DNA from: Mesorhizobium_G sp049840935
GTDB lineage: Bacteria > Pseudomonadota > Alphaproteobacteria > Rhizobiales > Rhizobiaceae
Reading direction: 5' to 3'
NCBI GenBank assembly: GCA_049840935.1
Contig: JASGJA010000017.1
Location: 124,001-188,000 of the forward strand
DNA length: 64,000 nt
In this document: in pieces, positions 53,744 through 63,193 of the stretch
Layout of the letters: every line of letters begins with the position of its first letter
Numbering within the stretch: the first letter of the stretch is position 1
Notes under the pieces: model-generated
Databases searched by the model: none
What the model saw: only the letters and a program-made list of their open reading frames with translations
Told to the model about the DNA's origin: nothing
Program-made: the position numbers and the translations under genes

Positions 53744-54533
53744 ATGCAATGTATTGGCAAGGCACGAAGACTGGCGCGCATGTTCAACCCGAAATCGGGG
53801 CGAATGCTCTGCCTTCCTATCGATCACGGAATGCAGGTTGGCCCCCTGCCCGGCATAGCCGATCCCGCACCAATCATAGATGCCGCCGTCGAAGCCGGCG
53901 TGAATGCGCTCATCGTCAATCCAGGCATGATGCTGCGCTATGGCCGCCGCTTTGAAAACGGTCCTGCGGTTATCTTGCGCCTCGATCAAACGACCATGTG
54001 GCGCACCGGCACTCCGACAGGCTATCCCGACACGCACAACCGGCTGATATCGACGGTAGAAGAGGCTGTTCAGATGGGTGCGGAAGCTGTTGTCACCTAT
54101 CTTTTCACCTGTAACAACGACCCACAGGAAGAAACGGTTTCATTCGAAATCTGCGGTCAGGTTGCCGCCGAATGCCGTAAATGGGGTGTCGTGCACGTTA
54201 TTGAAGCAATGGCCGCAAAGGGTGGTTTTGCCAATGCGGAAGACCCGCACATCGTGGCCATGCACAGCCGCATGGCTGGCGAAATGGGCGCAGACATAGT
54301 CAAAACCGACTGGTGTGGCGTGGAAGGATTCAAGTCCGTCGCCAAGCAGTCTCTCGCACCCGTGGCGGTAGCTGGCGGATCGGCTCTGGAATTCGGAGGA
54401 AGAACTACTGGCCTTCGCGCGGGACGCAATTGGCAGCGGCGCATTTGGGTTGATGTTCGGACGTAACGTATTCAGCAGACCTAACCCCGTAAAAATCCTC
54501 AAGTCGCTGGGCGATATCGTCCACTCAAGCTAG
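53744..54533 (+). pseudogene. Class I aldolase of the FbaB/LsrF family, frameshifted near the end
   Basis: ATG 53744 with CGGAGAAG upstream. MLCLPIDHGMQVGPLPGIAD near residue 22, NPGMMLRYGRRFENGPAVIL near 58, and catalytic Lys region GADIVKTDWCGVEG near 184. After GGSALEF an extra G (54395-54396) shifts the frame. The other frame continues EEELLAFARDAIGSGAFGLM and FGRNVFSRPNPVKILKSLGD to TAG 54533, the expected phosphate-binding C-terminus. Repaired length is about 262 residues. It is paralogous to the LsrF-like aldolase at 44.4-45.3 kb. Confidence 0.85.
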
Positions 54534-54680
54534 CTGGCTTTCCATCAGCATATTCTGGTGATTTGCGTGACGGCGGCTGGCCCAATTGGGAAACATCCGT
54601 GAATTTGTCCAGCCGCTTGCAAGCTTACGGGGTTCAGTTTACGCCGTAGGCGCCACAGCAAATTCCCAAGGCTCTCCAAA

Positions 54681-55568
54681 GTGAACAAAGGCATTCTTTT
54701 GGCCCTCGCGGCCTATGCAGTTTACGCGTGGGGCGACGGACTTATCAAATCCCTTGGCGGCGAACTAACGATCTTCGAAATAGGCTTTTTCAATATTCTA
54801 TTTTCCGGATTGTTCCTTGTTGCAGTGAAACCTGCTGGTGAAGACTGGCAGAATTTCTGGCAGATGCGCCGCCCGATCAGGGTCCATGCGCGCGCCGCCA
54901 TCGGCATGGCCGCGGGCATATTGAGCGTATACGCGTTTACCTCCATCCCGTTAACGGAGGTCTATGCGCTTCTCTTTCTCGCACCACTTTTTGTCACGCT
55001 GCTTTCCATTGTTCTCCTGAAGGAGCAGGTGGGCATTTGGCGCTGGCTTGCGGTCCTTGCAGGCTTTGTAGGCGTACTGATGGTCGTGAAACCGGGACTG
55101 CGAGCACTGGAGCTTGGACATCTCGCAGCGGTTGGAGGCGCGCTATGTGCGGCACTGTCGATCATCCTGATGCGCACTATGGCAAGCGAGCGCCAAACGG
55201 CAGTGCTCGGAACTCTCGTGCTCTACGGACTCGTTTTCAACGGCGCAGCGGCTGTCTTCACCGGCTTCGGCATTCCCTCATGGACCCTGCTCGGCGTACT
55301 GCTCTTGACTGGCGCCTGCACTGCCGCGGGCAACAGGCTGCAATTTCTTGCTACACGCCATAGCCCAGCCAATCTGATTGCACCCGCCCATTACTCACAG
55401 ATGATCTGGGCCGTTCTTATCGGTGCGGTGTTTTTCAGCGAGTACCCTGACGCGATATCCCTGATCGGCTTGCTGGTCATTGCAGCAGCTGGCCTGCTCA
55501 CTTTGCTGCGCGAGAAAATCCGCCTTGGTTATGTGCGCTGGAACCGGCTTACGCGAGGTCGGCTGTAG
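54681..55568 (+). CDS. EamA/DMT-family transporter
   Basis: Inner-membrane drug/metabolite-type permease, 295 residues from GTG 54681. Ten predicted helices in two EamA halves, for example LALAAYAVYAWGDGLIKSLG at the start, LLFLAPLFVTLLSIVLLKEQ near residue 105 and MIWAVLIGAVFFSEYPDAIS near 240, the usual end of each half. Substrate unknown. It stands between the second aldolase and the alcohol dehydrogenase genes. Confidence 0.9.
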   Translation: MNKGILLALAAYAVYAWGDGLIKSLGGELTIFEIGFFNILFSGLFLVAVKPAGEDWQNFWQMRRPIRVHARAAIGMAAGILSVYAFTSIPLTEVYALLFLAPLFVTLLSIVLLKEQVGIWRWLAVLAGFVGVLMVVKPGLRALELGHLAAVGGALCAALSIILMRTMASERQTAVLGTLVLYGLVFNGAAAVFTGFGIPSWTLLGVLLLTGACTAAGNRLQFLATRHSPANLIAPAHYSQMIWAVLIGAVFFSEYPDAISLIGLLVIAAAGLLTLLREKIRLGYVRWNRLTRGRL

Positions 55569-55734
55569 ATCGATCTGCCCGCAAATGGGGTTTGCGGCAC
55601 GACATTGACGACCCTTCCAATCATGGTCTTTTCCCAATCGAATAGCCGATTGTCCGTGGTCACAGTGCGGCCGAAGTCCAACAACGCTTTACCTCTTGAC
55701 ACGAGCAAGATGGGGAACGATGCTGCTCTAAATC

Positions 55735-55757
55735 AAATCCTATATCCTATATGATTT
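55735..55757. promoter_or_regulatory. Imperfect inverted repeat, candidate operator
   Basis: AAATC-c-TATA (55735-55744) mirrors TATA-t-GATTT (55748-55757) across three central bases. It lies 7 bp before the alcohol dehydrogenase ATG cluster and downstream of a TTGACA at 55696. The size and place suit a repressor of the GntR/FadR or similar type. Binding protein not known. Confidence 0.45.
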
Positions 55758-55764
55758 TCAAAGG

Positions 55765-56997
55765 ATGATGATGGCCCTGTTTGCTGCATTGCGATTGCCT
55801 CAAGAAATCCTCTTCGGCAAAGGCCAGCGCCACATGCTGCCTGTCGTTACCGCCAAGCATGGCCGCCGCGCCTTCATCTGTACCGATGAGCGGTTTGCTG
55901 GGACGGAACCGTTCGCCGAAATTCTGGCAGGATTAAAAGGCGCCTCAATTGACACGCTCGTACACGACCGCACCCTGCCGGACGTGCCACGCGACAGTGT
56001 TGCCGTTGCCGTGGCTGAGGCCGCCGATTTCGCGCCGGACATGGTGATCGGCATCGGTGGCGGAAGTTGTTTGGACATGGCGAAATGCGCGGCGCTGCTC
56101 ATCAGTCACGGCGGCCAGCTCCAGGATTATTATGGCGAGTTCAAGGTACCAGGCCCTACTCTTCCAGTGATCGCGGTTCCCACGACAGCGGGCACTGGCT
56201 CGGAAGTAACACCCGTCGCAGTCATCTCAGACCCGGAGCGAACACTTAAAGTCGGTATTTCCAGCCCTCATCTCGTGGCAGCGGTGGCGCTTTGTGACCC
56301 GGAACTCACTATGACATGCCCGGCTTCGCTAACGGCCATCGCTGGAGCCGACGCGTTAACGCACGCCATTGAAGCCTTCACGGCTCTCAAGCGCGATGCC
56401 GACCCATCACTGCCGCAGAAGCACGTCTTCATAGGCAAAAGCGCTCTCACTGACCATTTCGCCCTGCTGGCAATCAAGCTACTCGGTCGCAGTCTCGAAA
56501 CAGCGTATCGCGAGGGTACAAATGAAAACGCCCGCGCCGACGTCATGATGGGGGCGATGGCCGCGGGATGCGCCTTTGGCACAGCGGGAACCGCTGCGGC
56601 TCATGCGGTGCAATATCCTGTCGGCGCACTGACCCACACGCCGCATGGCTTGGGCGTCGCAACAATGCTGCCTTACGTTATGAGCTACAACCTGCCTGCA
56701 GCAACTGCCGAAATCGCCGAAGTCGGCGCGGCTTTGGGGCTGTCCGAAGCTGATAAGACCTCCGAACAGATGGCGCGTGCTACCGTTGATGAGGTTGCCC
56801 GTCTGTTTGCGGCGATTGGCATTCCCCCGACCTTGGCTGGGCTGGGTCTATCGGAAGAAAAGATTGACTGGACTGCCGAGCAGGCGCTGGGCATCGACCG
56901 GCTTATCAAGAACAACCCGCGCCCCTTCGATATCGCCGCCATGCGGCAGCTGGTGAGGGCAGCTTATGACGGCGACATCGCCGCAAGTGCAATGTGA
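55765..56997 (+). CDS. Iron-containing alcohol dehydrogenase
   Basis: 410 residues; three consecutive ATGs (55765, 55768, 55771) after AAAGG. Group III dehydrogenase: NAD motif VIGIGGGSCLDMAKCAALL near residue 94, VPTTAGTGSEVTPVAVISD near 138, metal ligands in ADALTHAIEAF near 195 and HAVQYPVGALTHTPHGLG near 280. It oxidises an alcohol to the aldehyde handled by the next gene, an aldehyde dehydrogenase 13 bp downstream. Substrate unknown. Confidence 0.92.
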   Translation: MMMALFAALRLPQEILFGKGQRHMLPVVTAKHGRRAFICTDERFAGTEPFAEILAGLKGASIDTLVHDRTLPDVPRDSVAVAVAEAADFAPDMVIGIGGGSCLDMAKCAALLISHGGQLQDYYGEFKVPGPTLPVIAVPTTAGTGSEVTPVAVISDPERTLKVGISSPHLVAAVALCDPELTMTCPASLTAIAGADALTHAIEAFTALKRDADPSLPQKHVFIGKSALTDHFALLAIKLLGRSLETAYREGTNENARADVMMGAMAAGCAFGTAGTAAAHAVQYPVGALTHTPHGLGVATMLPYVMSYNLPAATAEIAEVGAALGLSEADKTSEQMARATVDEVARLFAAIGIPPTLAGLGLSEEKIDWTAEQALGIDRLIKNNPRPFDIAAMRQLVRAAYDGDIAASAM

Positions 56998-57010
56998 TCG
57001 AGGATATACG

Positions 57011-58499
57011 ATGAGCATCTATCCCGGACAATTTGATGAGGAGCCAGACGTGGCAGACTACAATACTTTTTCGCACGGGCTTTACATTGACGGTAAGTGG
57101 CGTCCCTCTTCCAGCGGTCGGGTCATTGAGGTGGTCGACCCTTCGAGCGAAGCTGTAATCGCCGCAGTTCCCGATGCTACACTTGATGACGCTAAGGCCG
57201 CTGTCGAGGCAGCTGCAAAGGCTGCGCAAGGCTGGCGCGAAACGGCACCTCGCAAGCGCTCCGAAATTCTGCGCCGTTGTTTCGAATTAATGACCGAGCG
57301 CGCAGAAACACTCGCCGCCCTGATTTCTCTGGAAAATGGAAAAGCACTGCGCGATGCACGCGGCGAGGTAGCTTACGCGGCAGAATTTTTCCGCTGGAAC
57401 GCTGAAGAAGCAGTACGCATCAGCGGTGAGTTCGGCCTTTCTCCGTCAGGCGCAAACCGGATCGTTGTGGACTATCAGCCGATTGGCATTTGCGTTCTCA
57501 TCACACCTTGGAACTTCCCTGCGGCCATGGCGACCCGCAAGATCGCGCCAGCCCTCGCTGCTGGCTGCACGGTAATCCTCAAACCTGCCAGCGAAACGCC
57601 GCTGACAGCCTATGCACTCGCAGCTCTTTATGAGGAGGCAGGCGTACCGCCCGGCGTCGTAAACGTGCTGACTACCTCCGCTCCCGGCCCGCTCACGTCC
57701 GCCATGCTGGCCGACCCGCGCGTGCGAAAGCTTTCTTTTACTGGCTCGACGGGTGTTGGTCGCACGCTTCTGGCCGAAGCATCGAAGCACGTCATTTCTT
57801 GCTCCATGGAACTCGGCGGCAATGCGCCGTTCATTGTCTTTGACGATGCCGATCTTGAAGCCGCTCTCGACGGCGCAATGGTTGCGAAAATGCGCAACGC
57901 TGGCGAAGCCTGTACCGCCGCCAACCGTATCTACGTGCAGTCAGGCATTCATGATGCTTTCGCCGAAGGTTTGAGCAAGCGAATGGCTGCGCTCACTGTT
58001 GGGTCCGGCATCGATGCCGACACCGAATGCGGCCCGATGATCACCAGAAAGGCGGTCGACAAAATTGACCGTCTCGTCAAAGATGCAGTTAAGCGCGGCG
58101 CAAACATTCTGTGCGGTGGTGAAACGGATGGCCGCAAAGGCTTTTTCTACCCGCCGACAGTCCTGCGCGACGTGCCGTCGGACGCCGACATGGCGCATGA
58201 GGAAATATTCGGCCCCGTCGCTCCAATCTCACGCTTTGAGGATGAGGCCGAAGCTATCACCCGCGCCAACGACACCGAATACGGCCTCGCCGCCTATATC
58301 TACACGCGCGATCTGGCCAAAGGTATGCGGGTGGCGTCACGCATCGAGTTCTGGCATGATTGCTCTCAATCGCGGCCTGATGTCTGATTCCGCCGCGCCC
58401 TTCGGCGGTGTCAAGCAGAGCGGACTTGGACGTGAGGGAGGACAGAAGCATGGCATTGCCGAGTTTATGGAGGCAAAATACATCGCCGTGACAATGTGA
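57011..58499 (+). pseudogene. Aldehyde dehydrogenase (succinate-semialdehyde type), frameshifted near the end
   Basis: From ATG 57011: NAD-binding GICVLITPWNFPAAMATRKI near residue 157, KPASETPLTAYALA, glycine motif FTGSTGVGRTLL near 245, catalytic Glu in SMELGGNAPFIVFDD near 267 and catalytic Cys in GEACTAANR near 300. The frame breaks after ASRIEF at one extra T (58352). The other frame reads GMIALNRGLMSDSAAPFGGV and KQSGLGREGG to TGA 58499. Repaired length is about 496 residues, GabD-like. The oligomerisation tail is downstream of the break. Confidence 0.9.
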
Positions 58500-58510
58500 G
58501 CAGCTAAACT

Positions 58511-59329
58511 GTGCAGAAAGACCCGTTCCGAACTCGTGATCACGTCGGCGATTTTGACTCCATCGTCGCCGACTTCGTTCAGCAAAGTGCACAGGTGCGT
58601 GCGGATATACCGATGGTCGCAGACGTCCCATATGGCCCGGACGCCACGGAAACAATGGACATTTTCTTCCCCAAGGGAGCGCGCATCGGCCTACCCGTGC
58701 ACATGTTCATCCACGGCGGCTATTGGCGCATGTTTTCCAAGCGCGACTATTCTTACATCGCTGAAACCGTGACGCGCACGGGTGCCATCGCCGTCATCGT
58801 TGACTATGCGCTCATGCCCTCAGTGAGAATGGCAACCATCGTCGAACAAATGCGCCGCGCAAAGCATTGGGTGCTTAATCACATTGCTGATCATGGCGGC
58901 GATCCGAATCGTGTGACGATCAGCGGCCACTCCGCAGGCGCGCATCTGGCTGCGCTTCTATTCGATGAGACCGATCCATCGTCAGGCATCAAAAGCGCTC
59001 TCCTGCTTGGTGGCCTTTATGATTTGAAGCCGTTGCAACGGTCGTTCCTGGCTTCACAAATCGCTATCACGGACGAGGAAGTAGCGCTTTTTTCACCTCT
59101 GACCCACCGCTTCGATCCCAAGGTGATCGTAGACATTGCTTTCGGAGCAGATGAAACGCCGCCGTTTCATAGCCAAGCAAACGCTTTGGCAAAGCTGTTG
59201 CGGGAGCAAGGTTCGAGCGTATCGCTCACAAATCTCTCAGGCGCGAACCACATGAGCAGCGTCCGCGACCTCGGCATGGCCGGAACACAAGCAGCGCAAT
59301 TGCTCGAAAAGACCATCCTTAATTCATAG
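58511..59329 (+). CDS. Alpha/beta hydrolase (esterase/formamidase-like)
   Basis: 272 residues from GTG 58511, 11 bp after the aldehyde dehydrogenase. Oxyanion motif MFIHGGYWRMFSKRDYS near residue 65, nucleophile TISGHSAGAHLAAL near 137, Asp near FGADETPPFHSQ (216) and His in SGANHMSSV (about 245). The HGGYW plus GHSAGAH pattern is that of kynurenine-formamidase-like and related BD-FAE esterases. Cytoplasmic; substrate unknown. Confidence 0.87.
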   Translation: MQKDPFRTRDHVGDFDSIVADFVQQSAQVRADIPMVADVPYGPDATETMDIFFPKGARIGLPVHMFIHGGYWRMFSKRDYSYIAETVTRTGAIAVIVDYALMPSVRMATIVEQMRRAKHWVLNHIADHGGDPNRVTISGHSAGAHLAALLFDETDPSSGIKSALLLGGLYDLKPLQRSFLASQIAITDEEVALFSPLTHRFDPKVIVDIAFGADETPPFHSQANALAKLLREQGSSVSLTNLSGANHMSSVRDLGMAGTQAAQLLEKTILNS

Positions 59330-59402
59330 CCGCATACGCAAAAGCTGGTGAGTGTTTGCCTTTGCCGAAGCTCGCCTTCGGCCCGCGAATGGTGCGCGGA
59401 AA

Positions 59403-59443
59403 GTTGCAACATAAATGTGGACAGTTGCAACATGTTGTGCAAC
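59403..59443. promoter_or_regulatory. Repeated GTTGCAAC motifs upstream of the second DeoR gene
   Basis: GTTGCAACAT occurs at 59403-59412 and 59424-59433, exactly 21 bp apart (two helical turns), and a related TGTGCAAC lies at 59436-59443. GTTGCAAC is itself palindromic. The cluster is 52-92 bp before the DeoR start and is a good candidate for its own operator. Confidence 0.5.
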
Positions 59444-59494
59444 TCTCCAACACGCACGTTGACCGTAACCTAGCAGCTCAAAGCGAGGTCTGAC

Positions 59495-60301
59495 TTGCAT
59501 ACAGAGACAGATAGCCCCAGCATTGCTGAAGCGCGGGTTTCAAAAGCCGAGCGTCAGGAGCGTATCGTTTCGGAGTTGCAAGCTTCCCCAGCCATCCGCG
59601 CATCCGAGTTGGCTGCTTCATTGGGGGTTTCCCACGAGACAATCAGGCGTGACCTGATGGAACTCAACGAACAGGGACTTATCAATAGAACTTACGGCGG
59701 CGCAGCCCGTCCATTCGCATTCGAGGCACCCATCCACGAGCGCCTCCGCTTCAAAATCAACGAAAGGCAGCGCATCGCCGTCGAAGTATGCAAGCTCTTT
59801 CGCGAAAACGAGGTCGTGCTCATTGGTGGCGGTGCAACAACGAACCACATCGCCCGCTGCATGGCTGCGCGCTGCCGAAACATCACTGTCATCACACATG
59901 ATTTCGGCGTTGCCGAAGCGCTTTGTCATAACCCCACGATCCACACACTTTTCCTGGCGGGACGCATCCACCCCGGCGAACGCTATGTTTATGGCCAGAA
60001 GACGCTGGCTGGCATTGAATCCTTCCAAGCTAACTGGGCAGTGGTAGGCGCATCGGGCATCGATCATCACGGCATTTACGACGCAGACGACGAAGCTGCC
60101 GCGATCTATCGGGCAATGAGTATGCGCGGTGCGCGCGCCGTGCTTGTTGCTGACGCCACCAAATTCAACCAGCCGTCACTCATGCCTTTCGCGGACTGGG
60201 GCGACATCGACGCCTTTGTTACCGACGAAATGCCGGACGACGCGCTGGAACAGGTTATCAGAAAAGCTGGAGTGAAGCTGATTGTCGCAAGTGGCGCGTA
60301 A
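59495..60301 (+). CDS. DeoR-family transcriptional regulator
   Basis: 268 residues from TTG 59495 with GAGG 6 bp upstream; there is no earlier ATG in frame. HTH near residues 20-75: RQERIVSELQASPAIRASEL and GVSHETIRRDLMELNEQGLI. Sensor domain: VVLIGGGATTNHIARCM near 107, VITHDFGVAEALC near 132, VGASGIDHHGIYD near 186, VLVADATKFNQPSLMPF near 215. Likely controls the alcohol/aldehyde dehydrogenase genes or the downstream genes; repeated GTTGCAAC motifs lie upstream. Confidence 0.9.
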   Translation: MHTETDSPSIAEARVSKAERQERIVSELQASPAIRASELAASLGVSHETIRRDLMELNEQGLINRTYGGAARPFAFEAPIHERLRFKINERQRIAVEVCKLFRENEVVLIGGGATTNHIARCMAARCRNITVITHDFGVAEALCHNPTIHTLFLAGRIHPGERYVYGQKTLAGIESFQANWAVVGASGIDHHGIYDADDEAAAIYRAMSMRGARAVLVADATKFNQPSLMPFADWGDIDAFVTDEMPDDALEQVIRKAGVKLIVASGA

Positions 60302-60348
60302 GACGCCACACGACTCGACTGTGCTTTTGCATGAAAAGGGGAATGCGG

Positions 60349-61278
60349 ATGCCGTTTTCATCGGAGTCGTTCAAGTATTGCGCTGCAAATATCGAATGCA
60401 GGCTTGGTCGCGTATCTATTGAGCGGGTGAGCAGCGAGGCTGCGCGCCATACGAACTCCCATTTCAACGCCAATGGCCGCACCGCTGCTGCCTATGATGT
60501 CATCATCCCTGATGCAACCGCCATCTCATTCTGCCAGGAAGATCAAAGCGGCGAAGTCCCCTTGGGTGCTTACCTCCTTTTGAAGCGCGACCGCTTCTAC
60601 GAATTATCCTCACATGGCAAACTGAGCTACTGGCGTATCGTGATACCGGCGGCTGACATGCGCTGTCGGCTCTCCTCGATTGAGGATCATCTCGGTATGC
60701 GCTTCGAGCAGGACATGCGCATGGCCGCGATGCTGCACAATCTGGTCGAGATGATTGCGGACACTTTCCAGCATGAGACGCCACCAAATACGGAAGCGTT
60801 CGCGACCGAGATCGTCAACTTCGTCATGCTGGTACTTAGCGCCGAACAACGGCAGGAGCCTACGATCGGCCGGCACACACGTTACCGGCTCAAGCAGCGC
60901 ATCTTCGACTTCGTCGAAGACAATCTCAGCGACGCAAGCCTGTCTCCGCAAAAGATCGCAAAGGCGAACCGCATTTCCTTGAGCTACCTTTACAAGCTGT
61001 TCCGCGATAACAACACCACGGTCGGACAGTTCATTCAGGCAAAGCGCTTGCAACGCGCCTACGAACTACTCGTTGCCGATCCCAAAGGCGCCGTCACTGT
61101 TTCGGAAATCGCTTATTTGGTCGGCTTCAAAAACGCTTCACATTTCTCTCGAGCATTCAGCCAACATTTCCGCATCGCTCCCCGCGATGCGCGCCAGTCC
61201 GGGTTGCTAAGAACCGCGCCACCTGCGTCAATCGCCAAACCGGCCCGCGAGTTGCAGCCCAGCTTTGAAGCTGCCTGA
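60349..61278 (+). CDS. AraC-family transcriptional regulator
   Basis: About 309 residues; ATGs at 60331, 60343 and 60349 are all in frame and AAAAGGGG precedes the last two. The N-terminal half resembles the AraC-binding-like domain 2 type (SHFNANGRTAAAYDVIIPD, YWRIVIPAADMRCRLS). C-terminal double HTH from about residue 205: LSPQKIAKANRISLSYLYKL and VTVSEIAYLVGFKNASHFSR, the second carrying the AraC signature. It follows the DeoR gene by 47 bp. Confidence 0.9.
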   Translation: MPFSSESFKYCAANIECRLGRVSIERVSSEAARHTNSHFNANGRTAAAYDVIIPDATAISFCQEDQSGEVPLGAYLLLKRDRFYELSSHGKLSYWRIVIPAADMRCRLSSIEDHLGMRFEQDMRMAAMLHNLVEMIADTFQHETPPNTEAFATEIVNFVMLVLSAEQRQEPTIGRHTRYRLKQRIFDFVEDNLSDASLSPQKIAKANRISLSYLYKLFRDNNTTVGQFIQAKRLQRAYELLVADPKGAVTVSEIAYLVGFKNASHFSRAFSQHFRIAPRDARQSGLLRTAPPASIAKPARELQPSFEAA

Positions 61279-61295
61279 AAAAGCCAAGCCGGGTT

Positions 61296-62240
61296 TTATA
61301 TGGCGCGAAGCCAATCGTCCCAACGACGATCATAAAACGTGTCACGCGCACGCATATACTTCCATACGCCGTACTTCTGGAAGTCGAAATCCCAGTCGTT
61401 CAACTTGCGGCAAACGATTGCCCATGACGCCCACTTGAGATCAGCCAGCGCGCGGCACACATACACCCGCGCAACGAGATCCGGCCTCACCTCGCCATAA
61501 TACATTTCAAGCAGTTCCAGCGTCTTCTTCTCATCGAAAAACATTTCGCCGAACAGTACGCCCAATTCGTATGCGCGCTCATTGGTCGACGCAAACTCAT
61601 AGTCAATGAGCTTCATCGGCTTGCCCTCGGAAACAAGGAAATTGCCGGGCATGGGATCGTTGAAGCAGGAAACAAGGTCGAAACCTGAAGCGGTGAAAGC
61701 CGCCCTCGCCCGCTCATAATAATGCAGAATCCACGGCATATCTTCCGGCAGCCATGAGCCAAGTGAACGCGCCTGATCGAAATGCTCATCGATCAGATCG
61801 AAAATCGTCTTGGTAAGGGAAAGTTTCGGACCGGAATGAAACGTCTTATAGAGTTTCATCACCCGTTCCTGGATCGCGGGGTTTCCGAAATCCGTGGTGG
61901 TGCAGGCTCGATAACCGTCAAGGAACTCATGCACTTCGAGCCCGTCTTCGGGATCGAAGAACACGACACGCGGCGCGATGCCGAGCCCGTGTGCATTGGT
62001 TGCGGCTTCATTCGCAGCCTGACGATTGATAAAGATTTCAGTGCCTTCACCAGGAATCTTCAGAAAATAAGCAGTCGGCGCGCCCGCGACCTGGATGCGC
62101 CAATTGCGATTATTGAGCCCGCCAACCAGCATTCCGTAGACGACTTCCTTGCCTTCCCATTCAGGCACGCGCCTGATAGCGGCCTCCACGTCGTGCTCAT
62201 ATTGTGTACGTGCCTCGCCGAGGCGTCGTTTAACAATCAT
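61296..62240 (-). CDS. Choline/aminoglycoside kinase-fold phosphotransferase
   Basis: 314 residues from ATG 62240. N-lobe: MLVGGLNNRNWRIQVAGAPT near residue 38 and AYFLKIPGEGTEIFINRQAA with the ATP Lys and Glu. Catalytic loop near 190 reads SCFNDPMPGNFLVSEGKPM; the usual HND of choline-kinase-type enzymes appears as FND, with Asp and Asn kept. The Mg motif LIDYEFASTNERAYELGVLF follows. C-terminal DWDFDFQKYGVWKYMRARDT. It overlaps the upstream paralogue by 4 bp. Substrate unknown; choline or ethanolamine kinase activity is a family-based guess. Confidence 0.83.
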   Translation of the reverse strand: MIVKRRLGEARTQYEHDVEAAIRRVPEWEGKEVVYGMLVGGLNNRNWRIQVAGAPTAYFLKIPGEGTEIFINRQAANEAATNAHGLGIAPRVVFFDPEDGLEVHEFLDGYRACTTTDFGNPAIQERVMKLYKTFHSGPKLSLTKTIFDLIDEHFDQARSLGSWLPEDMPWILHYYERARAAFTASGFDLVSCFNDPMPGNFLVSEGKPMKLIDYEFASTNERAYELGVLFGEMFFDEKKTLELLEMYYGEVRPDLVARVYVCRALADLKWASWAIVCRKLNDWDFDFQKYGVWKYMRARDTFYDRRWDDWLRAI

Positions 62241-63193
62241 GCCGCCCTCCGCAAATGCTCTCCGAACCTTGGCTCACGCACGGCCATGCGCGCCCTAAGC
62301 AGGCGCCAGTTCGCAAATTTGTAGAACTCGTTCACGCGCCTCTCCGAAACATGCGCCTGTATCGACGCGATCAACCCCCAAAGCAGATCGTCAGCCACGC
62401 CGAGTATTGCGGCACGTTCAAAGGCCCCCTCTCCCAAACCGGGATGGTTGCGACGAAACGCATCTCGCGCTTCCGGCTCGAATGGAAATGCCTCTACAAG
62501 AAAACTACCGGTGTCTTCCATAAGATCGCCATTGCCCGCGCGATCCCAATCCACCAGCAGCACATCCCCATTCTTGTTTTTCAGAATGTTCGAGACATTT
62601 CCGTCACCATGAATGGGAAACTTGCTTGCTTTCGATGGTCCTATTTGCGCGGCCGCAAACAGAACTGTGTCCACCAGCCAAGCCGTATCCGCTGGCATGG
62701 CAGCACCACTCGATACTGCCAATTCATGAAAGCGCTTGATGTCCGCGAATACGTCTGCTTCGCGTAGCAGCGGCGCAACCGATGCGAAGCGCGCCCGCGC
62801 CTCAAACACCCTGTCTATGAAGGCCGGATCACGGCAAGCCTCCAGTCCGGCAACACGCCAATCGGCAGACAAATCTTCCGTTATCATCACGCGCCGGGCC
62901 GGGTCGGCCAGAATAACACGCGGGCCAACACCCGCCTCGCCTGCCTTGGTTGCCGCATCGAACGACGCCGCGACATCGATGTAGAATGCCGTGTCTTCGT
63001 GTATCGCCTTGATGAACAAGGTCGAGCCATTTTCCGTGTCGCGGGCAATAAGCGAATCTCCATCCACGCCGCGCCAACTGGGCGAAGCCAGCACTGGTAT
63101 TGCGGGTTCAATGACAATGGGCCTGTCCGCCCAGCCCGGCACAAGGCCGATTGCCTCGATTACGAGATCGCTACGCATGTCGCTGCCTGTCAT
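62237..63193 (-). CDS. Phosphotransferase of the aminoglycoside/choline kinase fold
   Basis: About 318 residues if started at the ATGATG pair near 63193; starts at 63232 and 63178 are also in frame and none has a clear ribosome site. N-lobe STLFIKAIHEDTAFYID carries the ATP-binding Lys and Glu region. GPRVILADPARRVMITEDLS follows. The catalytic loop FPIHGDGNVSNILKNKNGD and VLLVDWDRAGNGDLMEDTGS have the full H-D-N-D set. Tandem with the next kinase gene (4-bp overlap) but clearly diverged. Divergent from the amidase gene. Confidence 0.8.
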   Translation of the reverse strand: MTGSDMRSDLVIEAIGLVPGWADRPIVIEPAIPVLASPSWRGVDGDSLIARDTENGSTLFIKAIHEDTAFYIDVAASFDAATKAGEAGVGPRVILADPARRVMITEDLSADWRVAGLEACRDPAFIDRVFEARARFASVAPLLREADVFADIKRFHELAVSSGAAMPADTAWLVDTVLFAAAQIGPSKASKFPIHGDGNVSNILKNKNGDVLLVDWDRAGNGDLMEDTGSFLVEAFPFEPEARDAFRRNHPGLGEGAFERAAILGVADDLLWGLIASIQAHVSERRVNEFYKFANWRLLRARMAVREPRFGEHLRRAA

